From a virus: a stretch of 53,190 nt of DNA. Shown one piece after another: positions 10,501 through 18,130 of this stretch (the first letter of the stretch is position 1; every line of letters begins with the position of its first letter). Under the pieces are notes generated by a model, which was not told where the DNA came from, did not search any database, and saw nothing but the letters and a program-made list of their open reading frames with translations. Location of the stretch: positions 1 to 53,190 of IMG/VR virus record IMGVR_UViG_3300018083_000037; one strand, written 5' to 3'. The translations under genes and the position numbers were made by a program.

Positions 10501-10834
10501 CGGCGGGGCACAAACAATTCAGTTACCTACAAATTCAGTCGCACTCAGTGGAACCGGCAGCACAGACGATGTTTTAATCGTTGCTTACTTATGGACACAG
10601 ATCAGCGGTCCATCAACAGCAACAATCACAACACCGACATTTTCAACAACAAGCTATACAAACCTGGTTGCAGGTGTTTATTTCTTCCAGCTGCAGGTAA
10701 GTGACGCCGGCGGATTAACAGATACAGACATTGTTCAGATAACAGTATTGGCCGCGGATCCACCAGATCCTCCAATATTAGGTGGCCGGCCAGCCTTTGG
10801 AGGTAACATAAAATTTTTGCCTCGAATACCATAA
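7517..10834 (+). CDS. Exported glycosidase-like protein with six PKD-type repeats
   Basis: An 1105-residue protein. A signal peptide covers about 1-23. Residues about 30-390 hold a glycosidase-like domain resembling DUF4832/DUF4874 (TIM-barrel type), with an acidic segment GADESYDHSYLENNN and a WRFTPIGGEP segment. A beta-sandwich module follows to about 510. Then come six PKD/REJ-type repeats of roughly 95 residues, most opening with a variant of PIANAGPNQ plus a TLPT-type segment. It is the partner of the next gene, which has the same domain types in reverse order. It is likely a surface-exposed, glycan-binding or glycan-cutting protein, either a virion depolymerase or adhesin or a secreted product. 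Catalytic residues cannot be assigned with confidence. Confidence 0.6.
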   Translation: MKALRTILIWALCACFVTNVSSQVNFSFTPIPLTTDFRRPDCGGTLWNGQDAPFGTMHIPVSGSPVEPMDGYHRFGMTEFFANSGAADSTIIFTRFDAFMNYCIDRRQGARFRVMGLCNNCGNPPNDNFNQLVNYGGGWNVIPQFLHNLQQAEPNAADRDWFSTQGDQDQWVANTNSWAFQRWVGKLSLAIKNHINATSHNGVNYGDVLKIYDLGYYGCYSEQHSNCICNTISDGTIPVGARHTDAGLQAIVNQQTNAFGGDQRWKIVIPFNAFDAMWLSHTFNTVVYGNFLLNHPDSIGWINDHIGADESYDHSYLENNNRINNAKLMNRWRFTPIGGEPVEWGSPSGRAAVPDYVSRYHMSFFGNGNLNGVFTNANTTEANNFRLASRLAGYRLRLTGGSANAGASLTINLNWLNEGGAPPYYNWTVQYLLKNGGGTVVSILTSSFNPRYFQPSGSPITKTDVFGIPAIPVGTYGLYVIVKDPLNFRLPMPLAITPQQGDGSYFLGNLTLGGGTNTPPIANAGPNQSITGTSASLTGSSSSDPDGTISTYAWSQVGSTPNTASIVSASSVNTSVTGLVGGVYTFNLTVTDNSGATASDQVQITVNGNLAPNANAGPNQVITLPTSQVTLNGSGSSDDVGIVTYAWTQQSGPNVANRQTPAAVSTIVSSLIAGTYTFRLTVTDGSGLTAFDDVQVTVGTGNTAPIANAGPNQTITSPSNSVFVNGAGSTDPGGAVTAYLWTQVGGPVTGTISTPTNVSTAIFDLDAVGVYVFRLRVEDAGGLFSVDDIQITVDPAPPTIPIANAGPNQTITLPTSSVTVNSSASTDDVAITSRVWSKTSGPSSFSITSPTSISTTITLLVAGVYTFRITVFDGSSNSDFDEVTVTVLAAANAAPIAVATASPQTMTLPTNSTTLNSTGSSDDVSITAYLWTKVSGPTGGAIATPTSSSTAISSLQAGTYVFRLRVTDSQGLFDTDDITITVNPAANAAPVAVITGGAQTIQLPTNSVALSGTGSTDDVLIVAYLWTQISGPSTATITTPTFSTTSYTNLVAGVYFFQLQVSDAGGLTDTDIVQITVLAADPPDPPILGGRPAFGGNIKFLPRIP

Positions 10835-10844
10835 AAATAATATC

Positions 10845-13259
10845 ATGAAAAAAATTATCTCTTTCCTTCTGCTCCTTTCGCTGATAACTACAGCGCAGGC
10901 GCAGACTATTATCATCGAGAAGGACCTCGACACAGTTGTTCTCAGCTCTCCCGATTGCATCGTCGCGGTGAAAAAATATGTGCCGCCAACGTTGAATAGA
11001 AGGCCAATCGCCAGGGCTGGTGAAGATTTCTCCATTACATTGCCTGTAACGCAGTTTCAACTAAATGCAAATGCTTCAGTAGATCCGGACGGATTTATAA
11101 AAAGTTATGGTTGGAGAAAAATTGGTGGACCGGCGGCGGTGCTGAATGATGCAGCAAAGATGATCGCAACGGTAACGAGTGCATCAACCGTTGGTATTTA
11201 TTCCTATGAATTAAGGGTGGTTGATAACCTTGGATTGATGGGTGCAGACACGGTAAAAGTTGCTGTGAATAATGCTGTACCGGTCAACCAGCCGCCAATT
11301 GCAAACGCCGGACCGGATATTACGATATCATTGCCTCAGAGCTCTGTTCAATTGGATGGATCACGTTCATCCGACATAGATGGAATAGTACAGTCATTTG
11401 CCTGGAGAAGAATATCAGGGCCAACAGTATCAATATCAAATAGTGACAGAGCAGTTGCGACAGTATCTAATTTGCGACAAGCCGTTTACACTTTTGAATT
11501 AAGGGTAAGCGACAATTCCGGTGCTGTCAGATCAGATAGCGTAAGGGTTACAGTAAATGCTGCGCCTGTGGTTAATCAACCACCCAATGCAGTGGCAGTG
11601 GCAGCTCCTTCTTCGATTACATTACCAACAACGACTGTCAATCTTAGCGCAGCATCTTCCAGCGATGCCGATGGCGCCATTCTTTCCTGGTTATGGGAGA
11701 AAGTAGCAGGACCACCCGTTGGCACAATTCAAAACGTTTCTGCCAGTGAATCGGTTGTAAATGGTTTAACGATAGCCGGCAGTTATACCTACCGGCTTAC
11801 TGTTACAGATAATGAAGGCGCGAAATCTTCAGCCAATGTTTCGGTTACCGTTAATCCCGAAATAGTAAATCCTCCTGAAGGGCAACCTTTTAATTTTTCT
11901 ATCGCTAAAAACACGGCATTTAAACCGCGTAAATTTTCAGGCACAGAAGATTGGAATGGTCAGTATTATACTTCTTTCTCCGGAGGATTTCAAGATAAAT
12001 ATTTCAGATACTGTTGGACCGACATCGAGAAACAAACACAGGGCAACTACGTTTGGACAAGATTTGATCAGGAGTTTCAAAAGGCTATAAATGCAGGTGC
12101 TAAGTTCTCATTTGGGGTAATGACTGTTTGCGATAGCGACGACTTCTTAGCTGAAGAAATTATAAACGGCTCATCATCCCGATATCCAAAATATGTTCAT
12201 GACCGGATGCAGAGCGAATCCGTAAAGGATTATGCAAAGAACGGCCAATGGATTCCAAACTGGAATAGCACTTTCTTCCTGGATAGATTCGACGCCTTAC
12301 TTAAAGCAATTCAGGCCCACATCATTTCAAAAGGCTGGCAGGATAAAATCAACTATGTTGACATCCGCGGGTATGGACAGTGGGGTGAATGGCACAGCGT
12401 TGGTTTTGGTCAGCCAGTTTCTTCCATGCCTGCCGGCACACGTCCAACACCGGCAACTTATAAAAGATTCGTTGATGGCCACATTGCCGCTTTCCCGGAT
12501 TATCAGTTAGTAATGCTGCTTGCTGCTTTGGATGCAGAGTGGTTGGATAATACCATGACGCCAAAAGAAGTGACTGATTATATCTTAAAAGCAAAGAACA
12601 ATGTTGGTGTAATTGGTGTAAGAAGGGATCAGTGGGGTGCAACAGATGGTTATGTGCACGACTATTTGGAAAATAATAATCGTAACTGGAACGGAGGCCC
12701 CGCATTTAAGACCGCTATCATGGACAGGTGGAAGACTGCTCCATGGGTAGGTGAGCCGATGGGCCCGGGTAGCAATCTTTCCGATTTACCAAGACAAGTT
12801 ACATTCTATCATGCAGTCAGTGTTGGTAATGGAAACTATACTGCAGATGGTACAAGCCAGAATCATTTCAAAAATGCGGAAGCAGCAGCTGGTTACAGGC
12901 TTGCTTTAGGTGCCGGCGATGGGAAGTTTTCAAAGTCATCATTGACCGTAAATATGTCAATAGAAAACTTTGGCCTGACCCCATGCTATGAAGCATTCGA
13001 CCTGGTCTATGAATTAAGAAACTCCTCAGGCACTAAGGTGGCCAGCTTCACAAGCAACTGGAAGGCCAGGTTAAAACTTCCGGGCACATATTCAACAGGA
13101 GCAGAAACGTGGATCATTTCGTCACCACTCCCTGCAGGGACTTATTCATTAGTGGCAACATTTAAAAACAGTTACCGCAGCATGCCTGTGTTCAATAATG
13201 GGCAGGGCTCGGATGGATATATCACATTGAAAACAGGATTAACAGTTTCTAACCAGTAA
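10845..13259 (+). CDS. Exported protein with three PKD-type repeats and a C-terminal glycosidase-like domain
   Basis: An 804-residue protein. A signal peptide (about 1-19) is followed by three PKD/REJ-type repeats (about 45-345). A DUF4832/DUF4874-like barrel then occupies about 350-690, containing YVDIRGYGQWGEWHS and a VHDYLENNNRNWNGG segment that matches the YLENNN segment of the preceding gene. A C-terminal beta sandwich follows. Compared with the preceding gene the order is reversed: repeats first, enzyme-like domain last. The Trp/Glu pair in YGQWGEWHS is a plausible active-site strand. The product could bind or degrade host polysaccharide. No anchor motif is visible. Confidence 0.6.
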   Translation: MKKIISFLLLLSLITTAQAQTIIIEKDLDTVVLSSPDCIVAVKKYVPPTLNRRPIARAGEDFSITLPVTQFQLNANASVDPDGFIKSYGWRKIGGPAAVLNDAAKMIATVTSASTVGIYSYELRVVDNLGLMGADTVKVAVNNAVPVNQPPIANAGPDITISLPQSSVQLDGSRSSDIDGIVQSFAWRRISGPTVSISNSDRAVATVSNLRQAVYTFELRVSDNSGAVRSDSVRVTVNAAPVVNQPPNAVAVAAPSSITLPTTTVNLSAASSSDADGAILSWLWEKVAGPPVGTIQNVSASESVVNGLTIAGSYTYRLTVTDNEGAKSSANVSVTVNPEIVNPPEGQPFNFSIAKNTAFKPRKFSGTEDWNGQYYTSFSGGFQDKYFRYCWTDIEKQTQGNYVWTRFDQEFQKAINAGAKFSFGVMTVCDSDDFLAEEIINGSSSRYPKYVHDRMQSESVKDYAKNGQWIPNWNSTFFLDRFDALLKAIQAHIISKGWQDKINYVDIRGYGQWGEWHSVGFGQPVSSMPAGTRPTPATYKRFVDGHIAAFPDYQLVMLLAALDAEWLDNTMTPKEVTDYILKAKNNVGVIGVRRDQWGATDGYVHDYLENNNRNWNGGPAFKTAIMDRWKTAPWVGEPMGPGSNLSDLPRQVTFYHAVSVGNGNYTADGTSQNHFKNAEAAAGYRLALGAGDGKFSKSSLTVNMSIENFGLTPCYEAFDLVYELRNSSGTKVASFTSNWKARLKLPGTYSTGAETWIISSPLPAGTYSLVATFKNSYRSMPVFNNGQGSDGYITLKTGLTVSNQ

Positions 13260-13288
13260 CCTGAAAAACTAACGCATGATGAAAAAGG

Positions 13289-13411
13289 ATGCCGGTCCTT
13301 CTATACTTATTTATTGCGCTGATAGGAGCAGGTGCGATTGCTGAAATAAAGTGGTTTTTGGCAAGGAGGAAAGGTATCATCGAGAAGAAAAAGCAGAATA
13401 ATATTTTATGA
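13289..13411 (+). CDS. 40-residue single-pass membrane protein
   Basis: A short ORF starting at ATG 13289. It encodes a hydrophobic helix (residues 2-23) followed by a very basic tail (ARRKGIIEKKKQ). Its stop overlaps the start of the next gene in an ATGA arrangement, which supports real translation. Two earlier ATGs in another frame lead to an early stop. A single transmembrane helix with a basic tail just before two more membrane proteins suggests a lysis-cassette component, such as a holin or antiholin. Confidence 0.55.
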   Translation: MPVLLYLFIALIGAGAIAEIKWFLARRKGIIEKKKQNNIL

Positions 13412-13743
13412 AAATACTGGTCATAACATTTGCCGAAATAGCCGCATGGGTTTCCCCTGTATTAAGTGGCGCTATTATGTGGATACTGGCCAGAAAAAAA
13501 AACTCGGCTGAGATCAGGAAGACTGAGGTTGAAACCGATGGATTGGAATTGAATAACCTACACCTGGCAACAAAGATTTGGAAAGATATGGTTCGGGAAC
13601 TGCAGGTGGAAGTAAATCAGCTCCGCGTTCAGGTCCAGAAATTAAGCCACCAGGTTTTGACATTTAGCCTGGAGAACACATCGCTGAAAGAAGAATTAGA
13701 ATCGCTGCAGAAGTTGATTAAAGAAAGAACAAACGAGAAATAA
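13408..13743 (+). CDS. Membrane-anchored coiled-coil protein of the lysis region
   Basis: A 111-residue protein with one N-terminal transmembrane helix (about residues 5-28) and a long amphipathic coiled coil (about 50-108, rich in VNQLRVQVQKL-type heptads). The shape resembles inner-membrane spanin-like or holin-accessory proteins placed next to phage endolysins. It overlaps the preceding 40-residue gene and precedes a multi-pass membrane protein. The function is inferred from shape and position. Confidence 0.55.
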   Translation: MKILVITFAEIAAWVSPVLSGAIMWILARKKNSAEIRKTEVETDGLELNNLHLATKIWKDMVRELQVEVNQLRVQVQKLSHQVLTFSLENTSLKEELESLQKLIKERTNEK

Positions 13744-13769
13744 TTTTTAAACTATAAAAAATAATAATT

Positions 13770-14174
13770 ATGGAACAGACATTTTGGGACAAACACAAAG
13801 TATTTATTCTTGGTCTCTTAGCCTCTATTAGTATCGTCCTGCAACAGTATGTCGGTCAGGCACAACCAGACACAAAGGTTTTACTCTATGCAGTTGTGAT
13901 GACTGTCCTTTCTTACCTGGCGTCAAAATGGCGTGGACAGGGTCTTTCTATCATTGGTATAGTTGGTACCTTGGCCGGTGTATTTGTCACTGAAAATGAA
14001 ACCGGAAACTTTACGTGGTTTCAATTTGGCTTACAGGCTACCATTGCCGTGATTGCTGCAGCTGCACCTGATCCCAAAAGCAGAGGGTATGAACATTCAG
14101 AAACAATTACAGCGGCTAAGAAGGAGGGTAATAAGCTGATGGATGCGCCGATAACATCCAAGCCTGAGGAGTGA
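13770..14174 (+). CDS. Holin-like membrane protein
   Basis: A 134-residue protein with about three hydrophobic helices (roughly 12-30, 38-55, 60-100) and a soluble, charged C-terminal tail of about 35 residues. This topology, together with flanking small membrane proteins and an endolysin less than 1.3 kb downstream, makes it the best holin candidate in the window. No family-defining motif is visible. Confidence 0.55.
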   Translation: MEQTFWDKHKVFILGLLASISIVLQQYVGQAQPDTKVLLYAVVMTVLSYLASKWRGQGLSIIGIVGTLAGVFVTENETGNFTWFQFGLQATIAVIAAAAPDPKSRGYEHSETITAAKKEGNKLMDAPITSKPEE

Positions 14175-14266
14175 ACAGGAATGCACTGATAGTCCTTTTG
14201 ATTGCTTATGCAATAATCGTGGCTGTGGTATTCCTTATCGCAACCATATTTTACCATTTAAAATAA
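14171..14266 (+). CDS. 31-residue membrane peptide
   Basis: A short ORF with a GTG start at 14171 that overlaps the stop of the holin-like gene (GTGA) and is preceded by a purine-rich GAGGA stretch. The product is almost entirely one hydrophobic helix (residues 5-27). The overlap and hydrophobicity suggest a coupled lysis-regulating peptide. It could also be a chance ORF, as its length gives little statistical weight. Confidence 0.4.
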   Translation: MNRNALIVLLIAYAIIVAVVFLIATIFYHLK

Positions 14267-14271
14267 CTGTT

Positions 14272-15339
14272 ATGGATCAATCACAATTAGAAATGATCAT
14301 GATGTTTCAACTTGAAAACATCAGCCGTACGGAAGAAGAATTAACACCTGATACCATTCATGAAGATTACCTGAAGCCAACAGCACGGGGTAAAGTGGAC
14401 CCAGCCCGGGTGTACCAGGATTTCATCGGGTGGACATTTGATGCCAACGATGTGGAAGAAAAGCCATGGCCTGAAGATTGGAAAAAGTTATCTGTCCGCG
14501 ATCTGGCTTCAAAACTTTTAATGATCGCTTTCATCCTGATGATGCCTTTTTTTGCAAAGTCTCAGCTGCAGGTAACCATAGGCGCCGGTAATACTGATTT
14601 AAGAGAAGCGGCCGTCACGATCGGCATTTCTTATTTCAAAGCATTTGACAGCATCTGGAAACAAAACAACAGGCGCTGGTATGGAAAGAATTCAACGTTC
14701 AGCATTAACCCGGAATTGAACATACAAACCGGAACCGAAGATGCTTTTTCTTCCATCACTATGAAAGCAACGGGATTATTAATGAAGTTTAAAACCACCA
14801 CCGTTGCTGGCCTCCTTACTCCCAATAGCAATGCTTTGTTTCACACTTTTCCAATGTCGCTGGGTATTGAAACGAACAACCTGTTTAGTTCAGTCAATGC
14901 GATCGTTGAAGGAGGATGGATGCCATGGTACCAGGCAAACGGAGTGGACCTGCCGAAGCTATTAAAGACAACCAGTTTCGGAGTATTCCTGCAGGCCGGT
15001 TATAAAATGTATGTCGACAGCAGCGGTCGGATCCCGGTGGGCGGGGATAAGGATGAAAGCGAAGAATTGCCGGACAAGTTTTTAGCCAGGGTAAAAGGAT
15101 CCTTTGATGTGGACACAAAAACAATCCTGAAGGTAAGCGGCCTGGATGTGGGTATAGTTGGTGGTGCAGATGTGTGGTTTGACGTAGTAAACGGCGCCAC
15201 ATATTACCGGCTCGAAGGTCGTGGGCGGTTTTATATTGACAAGCTAAGATATGTTGATGTTATTTACCAGAAAGGCAGCGGAGCGCCCAATTTCAACCAG
15301 GGTGATCAGTATGGCGTCGGATTAACAATCACATTCTAA
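14272..15339 (+). CDS. Predicted outer-membrane beta-barrel-like protein with soluble N-terminal extension
   Basis: A 355-residue protein in two parts. Residues 1-80 are soluble and acidic. Residues 81-98 form a hydrophobic segment (LLMIAFILMMPFFAKSQ) that reads exactly like a Bacteroidota signal peptide ending. The rest consists of alternating beta strands, and the C-terminal residue is Phe, as in outer-membrane barrels. An alternative start at ATG 14521 would give a normal exported barrel. The longer form may be a fusion of a cytosolic domain to an exported one. A barrel could mask a receptor or act at the outer membrane during lysis; both are inferences. Confidence 0.5.
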   Translation: MDQSQLEMIMMFQLENISRTEEELTPDTIHEDYLKPTARGKVDPARVYQDFIGWTFDANDVEEKPWPEDWKKLSVRDLASKLLMIAFILMMPFFAKSQLQVTIGAGNTDLREAAVTIGISYFKAFDSIWKQNNRRWYGKNSTFSINPELNIQTGTEDAFSSITMKATGLLMKFKTTTVAGLLTPNSNALFHTFPMSLGIETNNLFSSVNAIVEGGWMPWYQANGVDLPKLLKTTSFGVFLQAGYKMYVDSSGRIPVGGDKDESEELPDKFLARVKGSFDVDTKTILKVSGLDVGIVGGADVWFDVVNGATYYRLEGRGRFYIDKLRYVDVIYQKGSGAPNFNQGDQYGVGLTITF

Positions 15340-15349
15340 TTCATTCATT

Positions 15350-15892
15350 ATGACAAGACCAAAATTGACCCAGCTGGAAGCTGAGGCCATGATAAACAAA
15401 TTTGCTCCTTATACAATCGTTGAGCCGGTAAAAGTACTGGCAATTCGTGGCTATTATAAGCAAACCATGGGCGATCCAGAGGCAAACGATCGCGGCATTT
15501 ATGATGATGCCTTTATTCTGATCGGCCCAAATTTCTACAATACTTATAACGGGAATACGGATCCATCCAAATATAAACCCGGGATTGCAAAGCTGGTGCC
15601 TGGGCTTCACTATTTCAAAAAAGGAAAGCATGGCATCAGCAGGCCCGGGGGCGGGTACAATGCCTTCAGGCCAGATACACCCGACGAAGGTTTAGATGTT
15701 ACCAGGGACGGCAAAACAGGCGTCTACAGGGGCATTGCAATCAATATTCATAAAGGCGGGGAGATTTATACCAATAGTGCCGGCTGCCAAACAGTGTGGC
15801 CATCACAATGGCTGGAGTTTCAAACGAAGGTTTATGATATGATGACAATGGAAGGGCAGCGGAGGCTTCCCTATTTACTTGTGGATGGATAG
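15350..15892 (+). CDS. Endolysin of the L,D-transpeptidase (YkuD-like) fold
   Basis: A 180-residue protein. Its C-terminal half contains the catalytic signature of YkuD-like enzymes: His134 in AINIHKGG, then Ser143-x-Gly145-Cys146 in TNSAGCQTV. The expected H...S-x-GC spacing is present. It has no signal peptide, so it would need holin-type release. It follows the small membrane-protein genes, which supports a role in peptidoglycan processing at lysis. In the wider family the fold acts on peptidoglycan cross-links. Whether this one cuts or re-ligates cannot be told from sequence. Confidence 0.65.
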   Translation: MTRPKLTQLEAEAMINKFAPYTIVEPVKVLAIRGYYKQTMGDPEANDRGIYDDAFILIGPNFYNTYNGNTDPSKYKPGIAKLVPGLHYFKKGKHGISRPGGGYNAFRPDTPDEGLDVTRDGKTGVYRGIAINIHKGGEIYTNSAGCQTVWPSQWLEFQTKVYDMMTMEGQRRLPYLLVDG

Positions 15893-15894
15893 CC

Positions 15895-17073
15895 ATGCAG
15901 GTTGGCTTTTTAATTAAAATATTCTATGTGACAGAAAAGCAGCGGATCAGAGAGTATATTTTAAAAAACCCAACCGTTTCGGCAAAGGAAGGGGCAAAGG
16001 CATTGGGAACAACCAGGCCATATTTTCAGAAAGCCAGGACGCAGATGAAGAAGGAAGGGCTGGCGAAGAAAAAGCCCGATGGATGGCAAAGGAAAGTTAG
16101 AAAGCATGAGCACGAAGCGCTGGAAGCAGAATGTGCGGCTGTTGGGATCCCGGTTGAAAGGGTGGGGCACTACTGGTATAAATCAGAGCACTTTTCAATA
16201 AATGTAAAGGGGGAGCAGGTTAGTTTCTTTGACTTAGCGGAACAGTTGATTGAACAGATGGGGAAACATTCGCCGAAGTATTCGGTGATAAAATACCCTA
16301 AAATAAAAGAAGGGCATTTGCTGGTGATTGATCCTGCTGACGTGCATATCGGGAAATTATGCAGGGCGTTTGAAACAGGCGATGAATTCAATCATAAGAT
16401 AGCGGTTGAAAGGGTCCGGGCAGGAGTAACGGGCATTTTACAAAAGGCACAGGGATTCCCGGTTGATCAGATCTTATTCATCATTGGTAACGATGTGCTG
16501 CATGTTGACAATGCTAAAAGCAGCACCACTAGTGGAACTTTTCAGGATACCGATTTGATGTGGTACGATGCTTTTAATATCGCCTTCAAACTTTATGTTG
16601 AAAACATCGAAATGATTTCACAGGTGGCGCCGGTCCATATTCAGCATAATCCATCGAATCACGATTACCTGGCTGGTTACTTTCTGGCACATAGTTTAAA
16701 AAGTTGGTTTAGTAAAAGCAAGAATGTAACCTTTTCGATATCGACAGCGCACAGAAAGTATTATACCTATGGTAAAAACCTTATTGGAACAACGCATGGC
16801 GATGGAGCAAAAGAAACGGACCTGGCATTGCTGATGGCACACGAGGCAAAAGAAAGTTGGAATCATTGCATACACCGATATTTTTATATGCATCACATAC
16901 ACCATAAAAGAAGCAGGGATTATATGAGCGTTTGCGTTGAAGCATTGAGAAGTCCAAGCGGGACGGATAGCTGGCACCACCGAAACGGGTATGCCCACAG
17001 TCCGAAAGCAGTTGAAGGTTACATCCACCATAAAGAGTTTGGTCAAATTGCCAGGCTTACAAACATATTTTAG
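15895..17073 (+). CDS. HTH-calcineurin-like phosphoesterase
   Basis: About 390 residues. The N-terminal 60 residues include an HTH-like segment (TVSAKEGAKALGTTRPYFQKA). A metallophosphoesterase core follows, with the expected metal-ligand blocks in order: a DPADVHIG block (about 147), GND (about 203), SNHDY (about 258), THGDG (about 306) and a late HHIHHK block. Such enzymes cleave phosphoesters, often in nucleic acids. Similar HTH-phosphatase fusions occur in Bacteroidota phages next to late genes. The first ATG is used here; a GTG at 15928 giving MTEKQRIREYI may be the true start, because the upstream 11 residues look non-native. Confidence 0.65.
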   Translation: MQVGFLIKIFYVTEKQRIREYILKNPTVSAKEGAKALGTTRPYFQKARTQMKKEGLAKKKPDGWQRKVRKHEHEALEAECAAVGIPVERVGHYWYKSEHFSINVKGEQVSFFDLAEQLIEQMGKHSPKYSVIKYPKIKEGHLLVIDPADVHIGKLCRAFETGDEFNHKIAVERVRAGVTGILQKAQGFPVDQILFIIGNDVLHVDNAKSSTTSGTFQDTDLMWYDAFNIAFKLYVENIEMISQVAPVHIQHNPSNHDYLAGYFLAHSLKSWFSKSKNVTFSISTAHRKYYTYGKNLIGTTHGDGAKETDLALLMAHEAKESWNHCIHRYFYMHHIHHKRSRDYMSVCVEALRSPSGTDSWHHRNGYAHSPKAVEGYIHHKEFGQIARLTNIF

Positions 17074-17075
17074 AT

Positions 17076-17501
17076 ATGAAAAAGTGTAGTAAATGCGGAG
17101 AATTAAAGCCACTTGATGCTTTTCATAAAAGATCGAATAGGCCTTGTGGAGTAAGGTCGCAATGCAAAGAATGCTATTCGAAATACCCGGTTAAATTAAA
17201 AAGAAGGGAAGGGTATATGAGGGAGTATGATTTGAATAAATCTTACGGCATTGGGTTGCCTGAATATAATAGGTTATTTGAACAACAAAACGGCAAATGT
17301 GCCATTTGTGGGCAATCGGCGGAAGAAAAACACATGGGAAGGAAAAAGAATTTATGCGTTGACCATTGCCATGATAAGGATACGATTAGAGGGTTACTAT
17401 GCGACCAGTGTAATCGGGCTATGGGACTGTTTCAGGATGACCTGGAAATATTAAACAGTGCATTGGAGTATTTATTAAAACACAAATTAAAAGTAGCCTA
17501 A
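17076..17501 (+). CDS. Endonuclease VII-type recombination nuclease (HNH fold)
   Basis: A 141-residue protein with an N-terminal zinc-ribbon (CSKCGEL, then CGVRSQCKECY). A core typical of the recombination endonuclease VII family follows: CAICGQ, VDHCHD, then GLLCDQCNRAMG. This family (T4 gp49-type) resolves branched DNA before packaging. It lies two bases after the phosphoesterase gene. Length and motifs are normal. It may instead serve as a free-standing HNH nicking enzyme. Confidence 0.8.
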   Translation: MKKCSKCGELKPLDAFHKRSNRPCGVRSQCKECYSKYPVKLKRREGYMREYDLNKSYGIGLPEYNRLFEQQNGKCAICGQSAEEKHMGRKKNLCVDHCHDKDTIRGLLCDQCNRAMGLFQDDLEILNSALEYLLKHKLKVA

Positions 17502-17502
17502 C

Positions 17503-17757
17503 GTGGAAACTTTAACGATGTGCAGAGACAGTTTATGCCCGATGAAAGGTCGGTGCCTTCGTTATACGGCGAAGCCCGGTTTGCTGGTCCAGAAATATTT
17601 CACACAATCACCGCGAAACCCGGATGGCACCTGCAGCGAATTTTGGAGTGATACGGCGCAGTTAATTCATGAACAGTTAAATGATCTGTTAAATGGAAGA
17701 TCAGGAAAAAACGGAACCGGAAAAGACGGCACCGGAGGAAACGGGGGATCAGTTTGA
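17503..17757 (+). CDS. Small cysteine-containing protein
   Basis: An 84-residue protein (GTG at 17503; ATG at 17518 would give a 79-residue form). Four Cys residues lie in the first 45 positions (CRDSLCPMKGRC, then C in GTCSEFW), so it may bind zinc. The C-terminal 20 residues are Gly/Lys-rich and overlap the start of the next gene by 65 bases in another frame. Function unknown. Confidence 0.45.
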   Translation: METLTMCRDSLCPMKGRCLRYTAKPGLLVQKYFTQSPRNPDGTCSEFWSDTAQLIHEQLNDLLNGRSGKNGTGKDGTGGNGGSV

Positions 17758-17977
17758 AGATGAAGTATCGGATCATATACTAAGTCTTACAAGCGCATTT
17801 AACAGCCTGATGGAGGTAGATGGCAAGTTATTGTCAAAGGTGCGGCAGTCAAAGCTGGCAAAGATGAAGCGACAGATATTCGATGCCCTGGTTTATTACT
17901 GTGATTGCCTGCCGGAGCCTGAAAAAAAAGATGAAGGAAAACTGGAAAGTGAAGCAGACGAAAGTGAAAATGTTTAG
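17693..17977 (+). CDS. Acidic helical hypothetical protein
   Basis: A 94-residue protein with a Glu-rich disordered N-terminus, a central helical stretch (about 25-72, HILSLTSAFNSLMEVDGKLL) and an acidic tail. It is the last gene before a strong terminator. The overlap with the preceding ORF is long, so one of the two may start later than drawn. No family is recognised. Confidence 0.5.
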   Translation: MEDQEKTEPEKTAPEETGDQFEDEVSDHILSLTSAFNSLMEVDGKLLSKVRQSKLAKMKRQIFDALVYYCDCLPEPEKKDEGKLESEADESENV

Positions 17978-18029
17978 TAAAATATAGCGATTGTTTTTTG
18001 GATTTTTTTCAGCAGTTAGTTTTGGTTGC

Positions 18030-18062
18030 GGCCTGGCTGTTCTCAGCCGGGCCTATTTTTTT
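18030..18062 (+). terminator. Rho-independent terminator ending the structural/lysis operon
   Basis: A 10-bp stem (GGCCTGGCTG with CAGCCGGGCC, one G-T pair) around a TTCT loop is followed by CTATTTTTTT. It separates the late structural and lysis genes from the glycan gene block. Confidence 0.85.
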
Positions 18063-18105
18063 CAGAATGTGCTAATTTAAAAACTACGTAATGTCGTAAA
18101 TTAAT

Positions 18106-18113
18106 TACTTTTG
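18106..18113 (+). promoter_or_regulatory. Bacteroidota-type -7 element for the glycan gene block
   Basis: TACTTTTG matches the TAnnTTTG -7 consensus of Bacteroidota sigma factors and lies 17 bases before the ATG at 18131, just after a terminator. No clear TTG/TTTG -33 box is seen at the usual 19-21 base spacing, so strength is uncertain. Confidence 0.45.
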
Positions 18114-18130
18114 GCGGCAATCGAAATTCA

